NCBI GenBank assembly: GCA_020634565.1
Contig: JACKBN010000005.1
Span: 186,001-250,000, forward strand
Direction: 5' to 3'
DNA length: 64,000 bases
DNA from: Ardenticatenaceae bacterium
GTDB taxonomy: Bacteria; Chloroflexota; Anaerolineae; Promineifilales; Promineifilaceae
In this document: positions 1 to 8,301 of the stretch, one piece after another
Layout of the letters: every line of letters begins with the position of its first letter
How positions within the stretch are numbered: position 1 is the stretch's first letter
Program-made: the position numbers and the translations under genes
Notes under the pieces: model-generated
The model's input: the letters and a program-made list of their open reading frames with translations, nothing else
Database searches by the model: none
What the model was told of the DNA's origin: nothing

Positions 1-66
1 CCGTCACCCTCGTCACGCGCGAATCTTCTACCTAGCCAACAATTTAGCGCCAGAAAAAACTATTTC

Positions 67-95
67 TTGACAAACAGTGGCTAATTTTGTATATT
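67..95 (+). promoter_or_regulatory. Sigma-70-type promoter of first ABC operon
   Basis: TTGACA at 67-72 and TATATT at 90-95 are separated by 17 bp, which is close to the consensus for a housekeeping promoter. The start codon of the permease gene lies about 50 bp downstream, with a perfect operator-like palindrome between them. Confidence 0.8.
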
Positions 96-97
96 TT

Positions 98-113
98 CCG
101 TGAACGTTCACGG
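98..113. promoter_or_regulatory. LacI-family-type operator
   Basis: CCGTGAACGTTCACGG is a perfect 16-bp palindrome with the central CG and TGAA/TTCA arms typical of LacI/GalR-family operators. It directly follows the -10 box at 90-95 and would cover the transcription start, so a bound repressor would block initiation. The regulator gene is not in the window. This suggests sugar-induced expression of the importer. Confidence 0.65.
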
Positions 114-147
114 GAACGCTCACAAAGCGTACGACAGAGGAGAAAAA

Positions 148-1077
148 ATGACCACACCCACTGCTTCCCGCTCGCATTCGCTCACCCCACCCTCACTGCT
201 GCAACGCCTATTCAATCAAGAAACCCTTTTGGCCTGGCTCTTTTTGCTGCCCAGCCTGATCGGCTTCATTACCTTTTACGCCGTTCCCGGCGTGCGGGGT
301 CTGTATATCAGCTTCACCGATTGGGATATGTTGTCTGCCCCCAAGTTCATCGGCCTCGAAAATTACAGTGACATGTTCCAGGACAAGCAGTTTTGGCGGT
401 CGCTGCAGGTGACGCTGTATTACGTCCTGCTGAACATTCCACTCCAAACGATGTTGGCCATTGGCCTGGCGGTCATGATGGATCGGGTGACAAAGTCGAA
501 TATCATCCGCGGCATTTTCATCATGCCCTGGCTGCTACCACCGGTGATTGTGGCCCTCATTTGGCTTTGGATGCTCGATCCCTCCTTGGGTTTTGCCAAC
601 AATCTACTCCAATTTTTTGGCTTCAGTCGCCAGCCGTTTCTCGGATCACCCGACCAGGCGATGCCGTCGATTGCCCTGATCAACATCTGGCAATATACCG
701 GCTACACCGCCCTGCTGTTCTTCGCCGGTCTGCAAACCATCCCCAACTCGATTTACGAAGCAGCGGCGATTGACGGGGCCACTGAGCGGCGCATTTTTTG
801 GTCGATTACGCTGCCGCTTTTGCGACCGGTGCTGGTATTTGTTCTGGTTACCACCATCATCGGTTCCTTCCAAATTTTTGACACGATTGCGGTAACCACT
901 GGCGGCGGCCCCATTGACGCGACCCGGGTGATTACCTGGTACATCTTTGAATTTGCCTTTCAGCGGTTCCAGATGGGGTATGCAACGGCCGTTTCCGTTG
1001 TACTTTTCCTCATTCTCATCGTGGCCACGCTGCTGCAAATGCGCATCCTGCGCGCCGATGAGTCAGATTTGGCCTAG
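148..1077 (+). CDS. ABC sugar transporter permease, MalF type
   Basis: This 309-residue inner-membrane permease forms half of the channel of a carbohydrate ABC importer. It has about six hydrophobic helices and the EAA loop (EAAAIDGA, followed by LPLLRP) that docks the ATPase. I chose ATG 148 because AGAGGAG at 136-142 gives good spacing; an upstream in-frame ATG at 100 lies inside the operator region. The next permease gene starts 20 bp downstream, so the two are surely co-transcribed. No ATPase gene is present, so a shared MsmK/UgpC-type ATPase encoded elsewhere is likely. The substrate cannot be read from the sequence; CUT1-family members carry oligosaccharides or glycosides. Confidence 0.9.
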   Translation: MTTPTASRSHSLTPPSLLQRLFNQETLLAWLFLLPSLIGFITFYAVPGVRGLYISFTDWDMLSAPKFIGLENYSDMFQDKQFWRSLQVTLYYVLLNIPLQTMLAIGLAVMMDRVTKSNIIRGIFIMPWLLPPVIVALIWLWMLDPSLGFANNLLQFFGFSRQPFLGSPDQAMPSIALINIWQYTGYTALLFFAGLQTIPNSIYEAAAIDGATERRIFWSITLPLLRPVLVFVLVTTIIGSFQIFDTIAVTTGGGPIDATRVITWYIFEFAFQRFQMGYATAVSVVLFLILIVATLLQMRILRADESDLA

Positions 1078-1097
1078 TTGCCTAAGGAGAATTGATC

Positions 1098-2018
1098 ATG
1101 AGCAGCATAACCACTGTTTCCCAACCAGCCGCTCCGCGAAAAATAAAAATAAAGTGGGGCAAAGTTTTATCCTGGATAGTCATTATTTTGGCCCTCATCG
1201 TTATTCTCTTTCCTTTCTGGTGGGTCATTCGCACCTCCCTTTCCACCCAGCGAGAAATGCTGGCCAGCCCGGAGTCGTTAGCCCCAGTTGGCTTCACCAC
1301 CATCAATTACGCCCGTGTGTTAGGCCAGGTTGATACAGAAACGGCCGTTGCCGCCGGTGGTTCTGGTCAACAAATCAACTTTTGGCTCTTTTTGCGTAAC
1401 TCCATCATCGTCACGGTGCTGGTTGTGGTGGGGCAGACCTTTTTTAGCGCCCTGGCCGCCTACGCCTTCGCCCGCCTTAAATTTCCGTTTAGAGACAAGC
1501 TGTTTTTCGTTTACATTACCGGCTTGATGGTTCCTGGCATTGTCACCCTCATTCCCAACTTCCTTTTGATTCGGGACCTGCAATGGGACAACACCTACCT
1601 GGGCATCATCGCCCCCACCTTCTTGATGTCGCCGTTTGCCGTCTTCTTTTTGCGCCAATTTTTCCTGGGCATCAACAAGGAACTGGAAGAAGCCGCCAGC
1701 CTGGATGGCGCCAGTAAATTTGGCATTTTTTGGCGAATCGTCATTCCCATAAGTGGGCCTCCCCTGGCGACACTGGGCATCCTCACCTTTGTCACCACCT
1801 GGAACACCTATCTGTGGCCCTTCCTGGTGGGCAAAGATGAAAGCGTGCGGGTGCTAACCGTAGCCCTGGCCATTTTCCGCTCGCAAACACCGCAAGGCGC
1901 ACCCGACTGGACCGGCCTTATGGCCGCCACCATCATCAGTATGATTCCCACACTCATCTTGTTCATGCTCCTGGGACGGCGCGTCGTCAATAACATCCAG
2001 TTTTCTGGGTTCAAATAA
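1098..2018 (+). CDS. ABC sugar transporter permease, MalG type
   Basis: This 306-residue protein is the second half of the importer channel. It has an N-terminal helix at about residues 20-42, further helices, and the MalG-type EAA loop (EEAASLDGA) near residue 195. ATG 1098 is preceded by AAGGAGA at 1084-1090; a TTG six bases earlier is less likely. It follows the MalF-type gene by 20 bp and precedes the binding-protein gene by 208 bp. Placing the binding protein last in the operon is less common than placing it first. Family assignment is secure and the substrate is unknown. Confidence 0.9.
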   Translation: MSSITTVSQPAAPRKIKIKWGKVLSWIVIILALIVILFPFWWVIRTSLSTQREMLASPESLAPVGFTTINYARVLGQVDTETAVAAGGSGQQINFWLFLRNSIIVTVLVVVGQTFFSALAAYAFARLKFPFRDKLFFVYITGLMVPGIVTLIPNFLLIRDLQWDNTYLGIIAPTFLMSPFAVFFLRQFFLGINKELEEAASLDGASKFGIFWRIVIPISGPPLATLGILTFVTTWNTYLWPFLVGKDESVRVLTVALAIFRSQTPQGAPDWTGLMAATIISMIPTLILFMLLGRRVVNNIQFSGFK

Positions 2019-2032
2019 ATTGAAAATCGTCC

Positions 2033-2056
2033 GTCGGATTGCCAATCCGACCAACG
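2033..2056. repeat. Dispersed palindrome, copy 1 of GTCGGATTG family
   Basis: GTCGGATTG and CAATCCGAC form a 9-bp inverted repeat around one base, followed by CAACG. The same 24-bp unit, with one base changed, recurs at 3752-3775. The two copies bracket the binding-protein gene. Confidence 0.7.
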
Positions 2057-2226
2057 TTCACGAAGGAGGTGAATTTGCTGCCAACAAAATTTGGTAGCCG
2101 ATCAAATTTTCCAATCCATTTCAGACTGTTCTCGACCAAAACAGTCGAGCAGGCAGCCTGCTCCAGCCGTAGGCAAGGTCTTCAAAATTAACTCTTGAAA
2201 ATATTTAACCTTGGAGGAGATGTAAA

Positions 2227-3624
2227 ATGAAAAAAAATCTATTTCTTACTGCGCTGCTGCTTTTGTTGGCGATGTTGATCGTAGCTTGTGGCGGTGGCGA
2301 AGCGGAAGAGGCAGACAGTGACACGGCAACTACAACCGATTCTGGTTCTACTGAAGAAACGGCCGCTTCCGATGAAGCAGTAACCATTCGCTATGCCCTG
2401 TGGGATTCAGCCCAGCAGCCTGCGTACGAACAATGCGCCACCGCCTTTACGGCGGCCAATCCCAATATCGTGGTGCTCGTTGAGCAGGCGGGCTGGGACG
2501 ATTACTGGAACACTGTCCAAACCGGCTTTGTTAGCGGCGATGCCCCCGACGTATTCACCGATCACCTGGCGAAATTCCCCGAATTTGCCGTAAAAGAACA
2601 AATTGTTGATATTCAGCCGCTGGTTGAACGCGATGGCGTAGACACGGGTATCTACATTGAAGGTCTGGCGGACCTGTGGGTGCGTGAAGGCAAACGGTAT
2701 GGCCTGCCCAAAGATTGGGACACCATTGCCGTTGTTTACAATGCCGACATGTTTGCCGCCGCCGGTATTGATCCGGCCGTAACCGACACCTGGACCTGGA
2801 ATCCGCAAGATGGCGGCACGTTTGAAGAAGTTGTGGCCCAATTGACGCTGGACGCCAACGGCAACAACGGCCTCAGCCCAGACTTCGACAAAGAGAACGT
2901 GGTGCAGTACGGCTTTATCCATCAAGGCTCTGGCGGTTTCTCCGGCCAGACGCAGTGGAGCCATTTTGCTGCCAGCAACGGCTTCCAATTCACCGATGGC
3001 CCCTGGACAACCAAATACTATTACGATGACCCGGCCCTGGCAGAAACGCTGGACTGGTATGTTGGTCTAATCGAAAAAGGGTTTGCCCCGCCGCTGGCCG
3101 ACGTTACCAGCCTTGGCCCGCAGCAGCTAGTCATCTCTGAAGTTGGCGCCATGACCACAGACGGCTCGTGGCAAATTGGCAACTACGTAGACAACTCCAG
3201 CTTTACAGTAGGCTTTGGCTTGCTGCCCATTGGCCCAGACGGCCGTAAAAGTATGTTCAACGGTTTGGCTGATTCCATCTACATTGGCACCGAGCATCTG
3301 GAAGAAGCATGGCAGTGGGTGAAGTTTGCCGCCTCGCCAGAGTGTGCCAACATTGTGGGCGATACGGGCGTTGTCTTCCCGGCCATTCCCTCGGGCGTTG
3401 AGCGGACCCTGGCGGTACGTGAAGCCGCTGGTGTAGACGTAAGCGCCTTCACCGACGAAGCGCTTGATCCAAACGGCACCTTCCTGTTCCCCATCACCGA
3501 CAATGGTGCAGAAATTGCCGCCATCATGGACCCCACGATGGACAGCATTGTGTTGGGTGAATCCGATCCTGCCACAGCGTTGCAAGAAGCCAATGAGCAG
3601 GTAAACGCCCTGTTCGACGAATAA
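2227..3624 (+). CDS. ABC sugar-binding lipoprotein
   Basis: This 465-residue protein is the extracytoplasmic solute receptor for the importer encoded just upstream. A lipoprotein signal peptide ends in a lipobox (LIVAC) with the lipidated cysteine at residue 21. An acidic Ser/Thr linker of about 35 residues follows, then a family-1 solute-binding fold, recognisable by DVFTDHLAKFPEF, the Gly-Leu-Pro-Lys stretch near residue 160 and a conserved C-terminal lobe. ATG 2227 has GGAGGA at 2213-2218. The 208-bp leader contains palindromes and could allow separate control of the abundant receptor. Strong hairpins follow the stop codon. The sugar is unknown. Confidence 0.9.
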   Translation: MKKNLFLTALLLLLAMLIVACGGGEAEEADSDTATTTDSGSTEETAASDEAVTIRYALWDSAQQPAYEQCATAFTAANPNIVVLVEQAGWDDYWNTVQTGFVSGDAPDVFTDHLAKFPEFAVKEQIVDIQPLVERDGVDTGIYIEGLADLWVREGKRYGLPKDWDTIAVVYNADMFAAAGIDPAVTDTWTWNPQDGGTFEEVVAQLTLDANGNNGLSPDFDKENVVQYGFIHQGSGGFSGQTQWSHFAASNGFQFTDGPWTTKYYYDDPALAETLDWYVGLIEKGFAPPLADVTSLGPQQLVISEVGAMTTDGSWQIGNYVDNSSFTVGFGLLPIGPDGRKSMFNGLADSIYIGTEHLEEAWQWVKFAASPECANIVGDTGVVFPAIPSGVERTLAVREAAGVDVSAFTDEALDPNGTFLFPITDNGAEIAAIMDPTMDSIVLGESDPATALQEANEQVNALFDE

Positions 3625-3634
3625 GATACTCGAT

Positions 3635-3668
3635 AGGTGCGACGCACTTGTAAATTTGCGTCGCACCT
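3635..3668 (+). terminator. Hairpin after binding-protein gene
   Basis: A perfect 12-bp stem (AGGTGCGACGCA at 3635-3646 with TGCGTCGCACCT at 3657-3668) encloses a 10-nt loop, 10 bases after the stop codon. No T-run follows, so it may protect the 3' end of the mRNA rather than act as an intrinsic terminator. Confidence 0.5.
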
Positions 3669-3691
3669 TAGCATTGAACTTATCTCTTATT

Positions 3692-3738
3692 GAGCATCGT
3701 GTCTGTTTGTTTGCGTGCAAATCATTGGCACGATGCTC
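3692..3738. repeat. Second inverted repeat downstream of binding-protein gene
   Basis: GAGCATCGTG at 3692-3701 pairs perfectly with CACGATGCTC at 3729-3738 around a 27-nt loop. It is unrelated in sequence to the hairpin at 3635-3668. Confidence 0.5.
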
Positions 3739-3751
3739 GTTCTTTATGTAA

Positions 3752-3775
3752 GTCGGATTGACAATCCGACCAACG
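3752..3775. repeat. Dispersed palindrome, copy 2 of GTCGGATTG family
   Basis: This copy differs from 2033-2056 by one base in the centre. It lies 40 bp before the start of the peroxidase fusion gene. Confidence 0.7.
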
Positions 3776-3815
3776 ATTTTTGCTTGTTCAGTGGGATTCA
3801 GTTTTCGAGGCAGGT

Positions 3816-6800
3816 ATGAAACAGACTGTCTATGCCCCGCCCAAGATAATACGAGAGACACAAAAGTGGCCAAGCTGGCGGATCATGCTGAGCACAGCTG
3901 TTGTCGTGAGCATCTTGCTTGGTGTTCTGTGGCCGACGGTCATTGCACCAGCCAGAACGAGCGCACAGCTGACCGATCTGCTGGCCCAAGCAAGGGCCAC
4001 GTTACCCGAGCGTTTGCCCTCTGCCGCAGCGGCGAAAGTGGCGTTGGGTGAAGCCCTTTATTGGGACCCGCTACTGGGCGGCAATAAAGATATGGCTTGT
4101 GTCACCTGTCATCATCCTTTGCTGGGTACGGGGGATGGGCTGTCTTTGTCGATTGGTGTTGGCGGGCAGGGATTAGCCCCAGAACGAGCGTTTGTGAGTA
4201 AGCGGCAGGTGTTGGTGCCGCGCAATGCGCCGCCTGTGTTTAACTTGGGCTTAGCGGGGATGGACACGATGTTTTGGGACGGCCGTATCCAACAAACCAC
4301 CCCCACCGAATTCCTCAATCCCGCTGATGATTATCTCCCTTCTGGCCTGGAAAACGCCGTGGCCGTGCAGGCCATGTTCCCCGTCACCTCACGCGACGAA
4401 ATGCGGGGGCAACATGGAGATTACGCGGTTGATGGTCAGCCGAACATGCTAGCCAACCTAGGCGATCATGACATGACCCAAATGTGGGCCACGCTCATCC
4501 AGGAAATATTGGCGTTGCCCACATACCAACCGCTTTTCCGGGCCGCTTACCCCAACACACCGCTAGCAGAGCTGGGGTTTGCCGATGCCGCCAACGCCAT
4601 TGCCGCCTATGAAATGGAGACGTTTACGTTTTTGGACAGTCCCTGGGACCGGTATTTACAAGGGGAAGAAAACGCCCTTTCCCATGAAGCGCTGAAAGGT
4701 GCCACGCTGTTTTATGGCGAAGCAGGCTGCGCTCAATGCCACAGCGGCTCTTTGCTGACAGACATGCAGTTTCACAATATCGGCGTGCCGCAGGTAGGGC
4801 CGGGCAAAGGGGAAGAAGCGCCGCTAGATTACGGCCGTTCCCGTGAAACCGAAGATGAAAATGACTTGTTTGCTTTCCGCACGCCGCCGCTGCGCAACGT
4901 ATCGATCACTGGCCCGTGGATGCACAATGGCGTCTATCTCACGCTGGAAGAGGCGGTGCGCCATCACCTCAACCCGGCGCAAATGGTTGGCAATTATGAT
5001 TACAGTCAGCTTTCAGACTTGATGCAGGCGGATGATTGGGCGGGAACGGCCGTTCGCACCGCTGCCCTCTCTGCCCCTTCCTTTGCCATGCCCCAAAGAA
5101 ATCTCTCTGACGCAGACGTTGCCGCCATTTTGGCCTTCCTGGACTCATTGACCTCGCCAACCGCCCGCGATTTATCCTTTACCATTCCTGACTCAGTGCC
5201 CAGCGGGTTACCCGTTGGCGGCGCGATTCAAGCTGAGGCAGTGCCAATCGTGGCTACCGAAGAGCAGATGGACGCGCCCCAAACGAACATCCTAACCGAT
5301 GAAGATTCCCTGTCTGCAAGCGTGGGCGTCGCCCCCTTTTCCGTTGCGCCCAGCTGTAACGGAGAATTTGTTACCCATTGGCTGGATCATGTGACCGATG
5401 TTCAAGGCGAAGTGGTGCGCATGTTTGAAACCAACGGCGCAGGCGTGGCCATTAACGATCTGGATCAGGATGGCTGGCTGGATATCGTCTTTGCCAACCT
5501 CAACGGTCCCGCCACCATCTTTTGGAATCGCGGCGACCTGACCTTTGCCAAAGAAACCTTACCCGATCTCAACACCCGCGCGGTCAACATCGTGGACGTG
5601 ACGGGCGACGGGCGGCTGGACATCGTTTTTACCCACATCGTCAGCTCATTAACTTACTGGGAAAATGTAGGCGTGGCGGGGAACGGCCGTACCACCTTCA
5701 CCCGTCTTCCCCTCCCCGGCGTACGCGCGCTGGCTCACTCCATGGCCTGGGGCGACCTCAACGGGGACGGCTCGCTCGATCTGGTCACCGGCTCCTACGA
5801 TGCCGAACTCAACCTGAATCTGGGCAACACATTTCTGTTTAGCGACGGCGAAGGTGTGTATCAGTACATGCAAAGTTCGGGCGCATTCACAGCCACGCGC
5901 CTGGCCAATGCCTCTCAGGCGCTGGTGATTGCCCTGCTGGATGTGAATCAGGACGGGCAGCGCGATATTTTGGTGGGCAATGACTTCAGCATTCCTGACA
6001 TGACCTGGCTGCAACAAAATGGCACGTGGCAGCCCGCCTCCCCCTTCCCCACCACCGCCAAACACACGATGAATTTCGACTGGGGCGACATCAACAACGA
6101 CGGCACGTTTGAACTGTTCGCCACCGACATGACCCCCTACGAAACGGACGAAATCGGCCTGGCTCCCTGGATGATCATGATGGAAACGATGGCCCCAGAA
6201 CCCATGGCGGCGGGCGATCCGCAAATCACCAGCAACGTGCTCCTGATGCAAAACGAGGCTGGCACGTACCAAAATCGGGCGGTGATGAGCGGGGTGCATG
6301 CCTCTGGCTGGGCCTGGTCGGGTAAATTTGGTGATTTGAACCAGGACGGCTTCCTCGACTTGTATGTGGTCAACGGTATGATTGACGCGGAAATGTTCGA
6401 CTACCTGCCCGGTAACGAACTCGTCGAGGAGAATCAAGCGTATCAAAACGTGGGGGGGAATTTCTTTACACCCACACCGGATTGGCAGTTAGGTTCTAAC
6501 GAAAGCGGGCGCGGTATGAGCCTGGCCGATCTGGACAATGACGGCGATCTAGACATTGTGGTGAACAATTTGCGTTCGCAGGCCCAGTTATTTGAGAATC
6601 AGTTGTGCCGTGGCGCCAGCCTGGAAGTTGATTTGCGCTGGCCCGCAAGCCCAAATCCTTTCGCGCTTGGCTCAACGCTGATTCTCCATACCTCAACCGG
6701 AACTTACACGCGCGATGTCCGGGCCAACAGTGGTTACCTTTCAGGTGATGCAACGCGCGTCCATTTTGGGTTTCCGGCCGAGGCAGAGCTTAATGCTTTA

Positions 6801-6881
6801 GAAATCATCTGGCCTGATGGTGAGGTAACCATTATTAACGACCTTGCGGCGAATACACTTCTGGGAGTGGAACGGCCGTAA
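3816..6881 (+). CDS. Di-haem cytochrome c peroxidase fused to FG-GAP/UnbV propeller
   Basis: This 1021-residue protein starts with a membrane anchor at about residues 22-43. A MauG/CcpA-type di-haem domain follows (about 60-450) with haem motifs C95-V-T-C-H99 and C305-A-Q-C-H309 and the WMHNGVY stretch that carries the family's distal ligand. Residues 545-910 hold seven Asp-rich calcium-type FG-GAP repeats (for example DLDQDGWLDI, DVTGDGRLDI, DLDNDGDLDI), enough for one seven-blade propeller. The C-terminus matches the ASPIC/UnbV module (IIWPDG). Ordinary family members stop after the haem domain, at 300-400 residues. I chose ATG 3816 over TTG/ATG codons upstream because GAGG lies at 3807-3810 and the anchor then begins near the N-terminus. 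The protein is probably outside the cell; its substrate is unknown. It may share the sugar operon or have its own promoter. Confidence 0.88.
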   Translation: MKQTVYAPPKIIRETQKWPSWRIMLSTAVVVSILLGVLWPTVIAPARTSAQLTDLLAQARATLPERLPSAAAAKVALGEALYWDPLLGGNKDMACVTCHHPLLGTGDGLSLSIGVGGQGLAPERAFVSKRQVLVPRNAPPVFNLGLAGMDTMFWDGRIQQTTPTEFLNPADDYLPSGLENAVAVQAMFPVTSRDEMRGQHGDYAVDGQPNMLANLGDHDMTQMWATLIQEILALPTYQPLFRAAYPNTPLAELGFADAANAIAAYEMETFTFLDSPWDRYLQGEENALSHEALKGATLFYGEAGCAQCHSGSLLTDMQFHNIGVPQVGPGKGEEAPLDYGRSRETEDENDLFAFRTPPLRNVSITGPWMHNGVYLTLEEAVRHHLNPAQMVGNYDYSQLSDLMQADDWAGTAVRTAALSAPSFAMPQRNLSDADVAAILAFLDSLTSPTARDLSFTIPDSVPSGLPVGGAIQAEAVPIVATEEQMDAPQTNILTDEDSLSASVGVAPFSVAPSCNGEFVTHWLDHVTDVQGEVVRMFETNGAGVAINDLDQDGWLDIVFANLNGPATIFWNRGDLTFAKETLPDLNTRAVNIVDVTGDGRLDIVFTHIVSSLTYWENVGVAGNGRTTFTRLPLPGVRALAHSMAWGDLNGDGSLDLVTGSYDAELNLNLGNTFLFSDGEGVYQYMQSSGAFTATRLANASQALVIALLDVNQDGQRDILVGNDFSIPDMTWLQQNGTWQPASPFPTTAKHTMNFDWGDINNDGTFELFATDMTPYETDEIGLAPWMIMMETMAPEPMAAGDPQITSNVLLMQNEAGTYQNRAVMSGVHASGWAWSGKFGDLNQDGFLDLYVVNGMIDAEMFDYLPGNELVEENQAYQNVGGNFFTPTPDWQLGSNESGRGMSLADLDNDGDLDIVVNNLRSQAQLFENQLCRGASLEVDLRWPASPNPFALGSTLILHTSTGTYTRDVRANSGYLSGDATRVHFGFPAEAELNALEIIWPDGEVTIINDLAANTLLGVERP

Positions 6882-6948
6882 CCATTTTAGATTTAGAGCG
6901 TCAGTTGCCAGTCTGCGCCTGCGCTCCAACAAAAAAGGAACTTTTACC

Positions 6949-8259
6949 ATGCCAAAAATTACATTTATTGGTGCGGGCAGCACTGTGTTTACCAAAAATC
7001 TACTCGGGGATATTTTGAGCTTTCCCGAACTGGCTAACGCCACCATTGCGCTGCACGACATCGACACTGAGCGCCTGAAAACCTCAGAAATTGTGGCCCA
7101 CAAAGTAGCCCAAGCGGTCGGGGCCAATCCCACAATTAGCAGCACCACGGAACGCCGCGACGCGCTGGCAGGGGCCGATTACGTCATTTGCATGATTCAG
7201 GTGGCGGGCTACAAACCAGGCACCGTGGTCGATTTTGAGATTCCCAAAAAGTACGGCCTGCGCCAAACCATCGCCGATACGCTGGGCATCGGCGGCATTA
7301 TGCGAGCGCTGCGCACCATTCCGGTTTTGCTGGACATTTGCCACGACATGGAAGACGTTTGCCCCGATGCGCTCTTGCTGAATTATGTCAACCCAATGGC
7401 CATGAACTGCTGGGCCATTGATCGCGCCACGAGCATTAAAACCGTGGGACTGTGCCACAGCGTGCCGCACACCGCCAGCGAACTCGCCCAAGACTTACAA
7501 GTGCCAGTTGAGGAGATCAATTACGTGGTCGCGGGCATTAACCATATGGCTTTCTACCTGAACTTTGAGCGGATGACGGAGGATGGCCCGGTGGATTTGT
7601 ACCCCCAACTGCGGCAGGTTTTGGCAGACGGCCGTTTCCCCCCCACCAACAGCGTCCGCTACGAAATGTTCAAACACCTCGGCTACTTTGTCACCGAATC
7701 CAGCGAACATTTCAGCGAATACGTGCCCTGGTTCATCAAGCGGGACCGGCCCGATCTCATCGAGCAGTTCAACATACCCCTGGACGAATACATCACCCGC
7801 TGCGAAAACCAGATTGCCGGTTGGGAAAAGATGCGCTCCGATTTTGAAGACCCCAACAGCACGCTGGAAGTCAAACAAAGCGTCGAGTACGGCTCGCTGA
7901 TTATTCACAGCATGGAAACGGGCCAGCCGCGCGTCATCTACGGCAACGTGCCCAACGATGGCCTCATCGACAATTTGCCCGCTGGCTGCTGCGTGGAGCT
8001 GCCCTGCCTGGTGGACCACAACGGCATCCAGCCCACCAAAATTGGCAGCCTGCCGCCCCATCTGGCCGCCTTGATGCAAACAAACATCAACGTGCAGGCG
8101 CTGACGGTGGAAGCGGCCGTTACTGGCAAGCGCGAGCACATCTACCATGCCGCCATGCTGGACCCACACACTGCCGCCGAACTGGACCTGACCCAAATTC
8201 ATGCGCTGGTGGATGATCTGATTGAAGCGCACGGGGACTGGCTGCCAACTTACCAGTAG
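6949..8259 (+). CDS. melA: Alpha-galactosidase, glycoside hydrolase family 4
   Basis: This 436-residue cytoplasmic enzyme hydrolyses alpha-galactosides such as melibiose, using NAD and a divalent metal by the redox mechanism of GH4. The N-terminal Rossmann motif (GAGSTVF) binds NAD. NPMAMN (from Asn148), the Cys169-His-Ser motif and Asn-His199-Met match the metal and substrate ligands of MelA. Length is close to E. coli MelA (451). ATG 6949 follows AAAAGGAA; an upstream ATG at 6844 would overlap the previous gene's end. It opens the galactose cluster, which supports galactosidase over the related GH4 glucosidases and glucuronidases. It supplies galactose to GalK, GalT and GalE encoded downstream. 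Confidence 0.88.
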   Translation: MPKITFIGAGSTVFTKNLLGDILSFPELANATIALHDIDTERLKTSEIVAHKVAQAVGANPTISSTTERRDALAGADYVICMIQVAGYKPGTVVDFEIPKKYGLRQTIADTLGIGGIMRALRTIPVLLDICHDMEDVCPDALLLNYVNPMAMNCWAIDRATSIKTVGLCHSVPHTASELAQDLQVPVEEINYVVAGINHMAFYLNFERMTEDGPVDLYPQLRQVLADGRFPPTNSVRYEMFKHLGYFVTESSEHFSEYVPWFIKRDRPDLIEQFNIPLDEYITRCENQIAGWEKMRSDFEDPNSTLEVKQSVEYGSLIIHSMETGQPRVIYGNVPNDGLIDNLPAGCCVELPCLVDHNGIQPTKIGSLPPHLAALMQTNINVQALTVEAAVTGKREHIYHAAMLDPHTAAELDLTQIHALVDDLIEAHGDWLPTYQ

Positions 8260-8301
8260 TTTGCACGGGTGATTTTGCTACATTTGGCGTAAACTAGGGG
8301 C

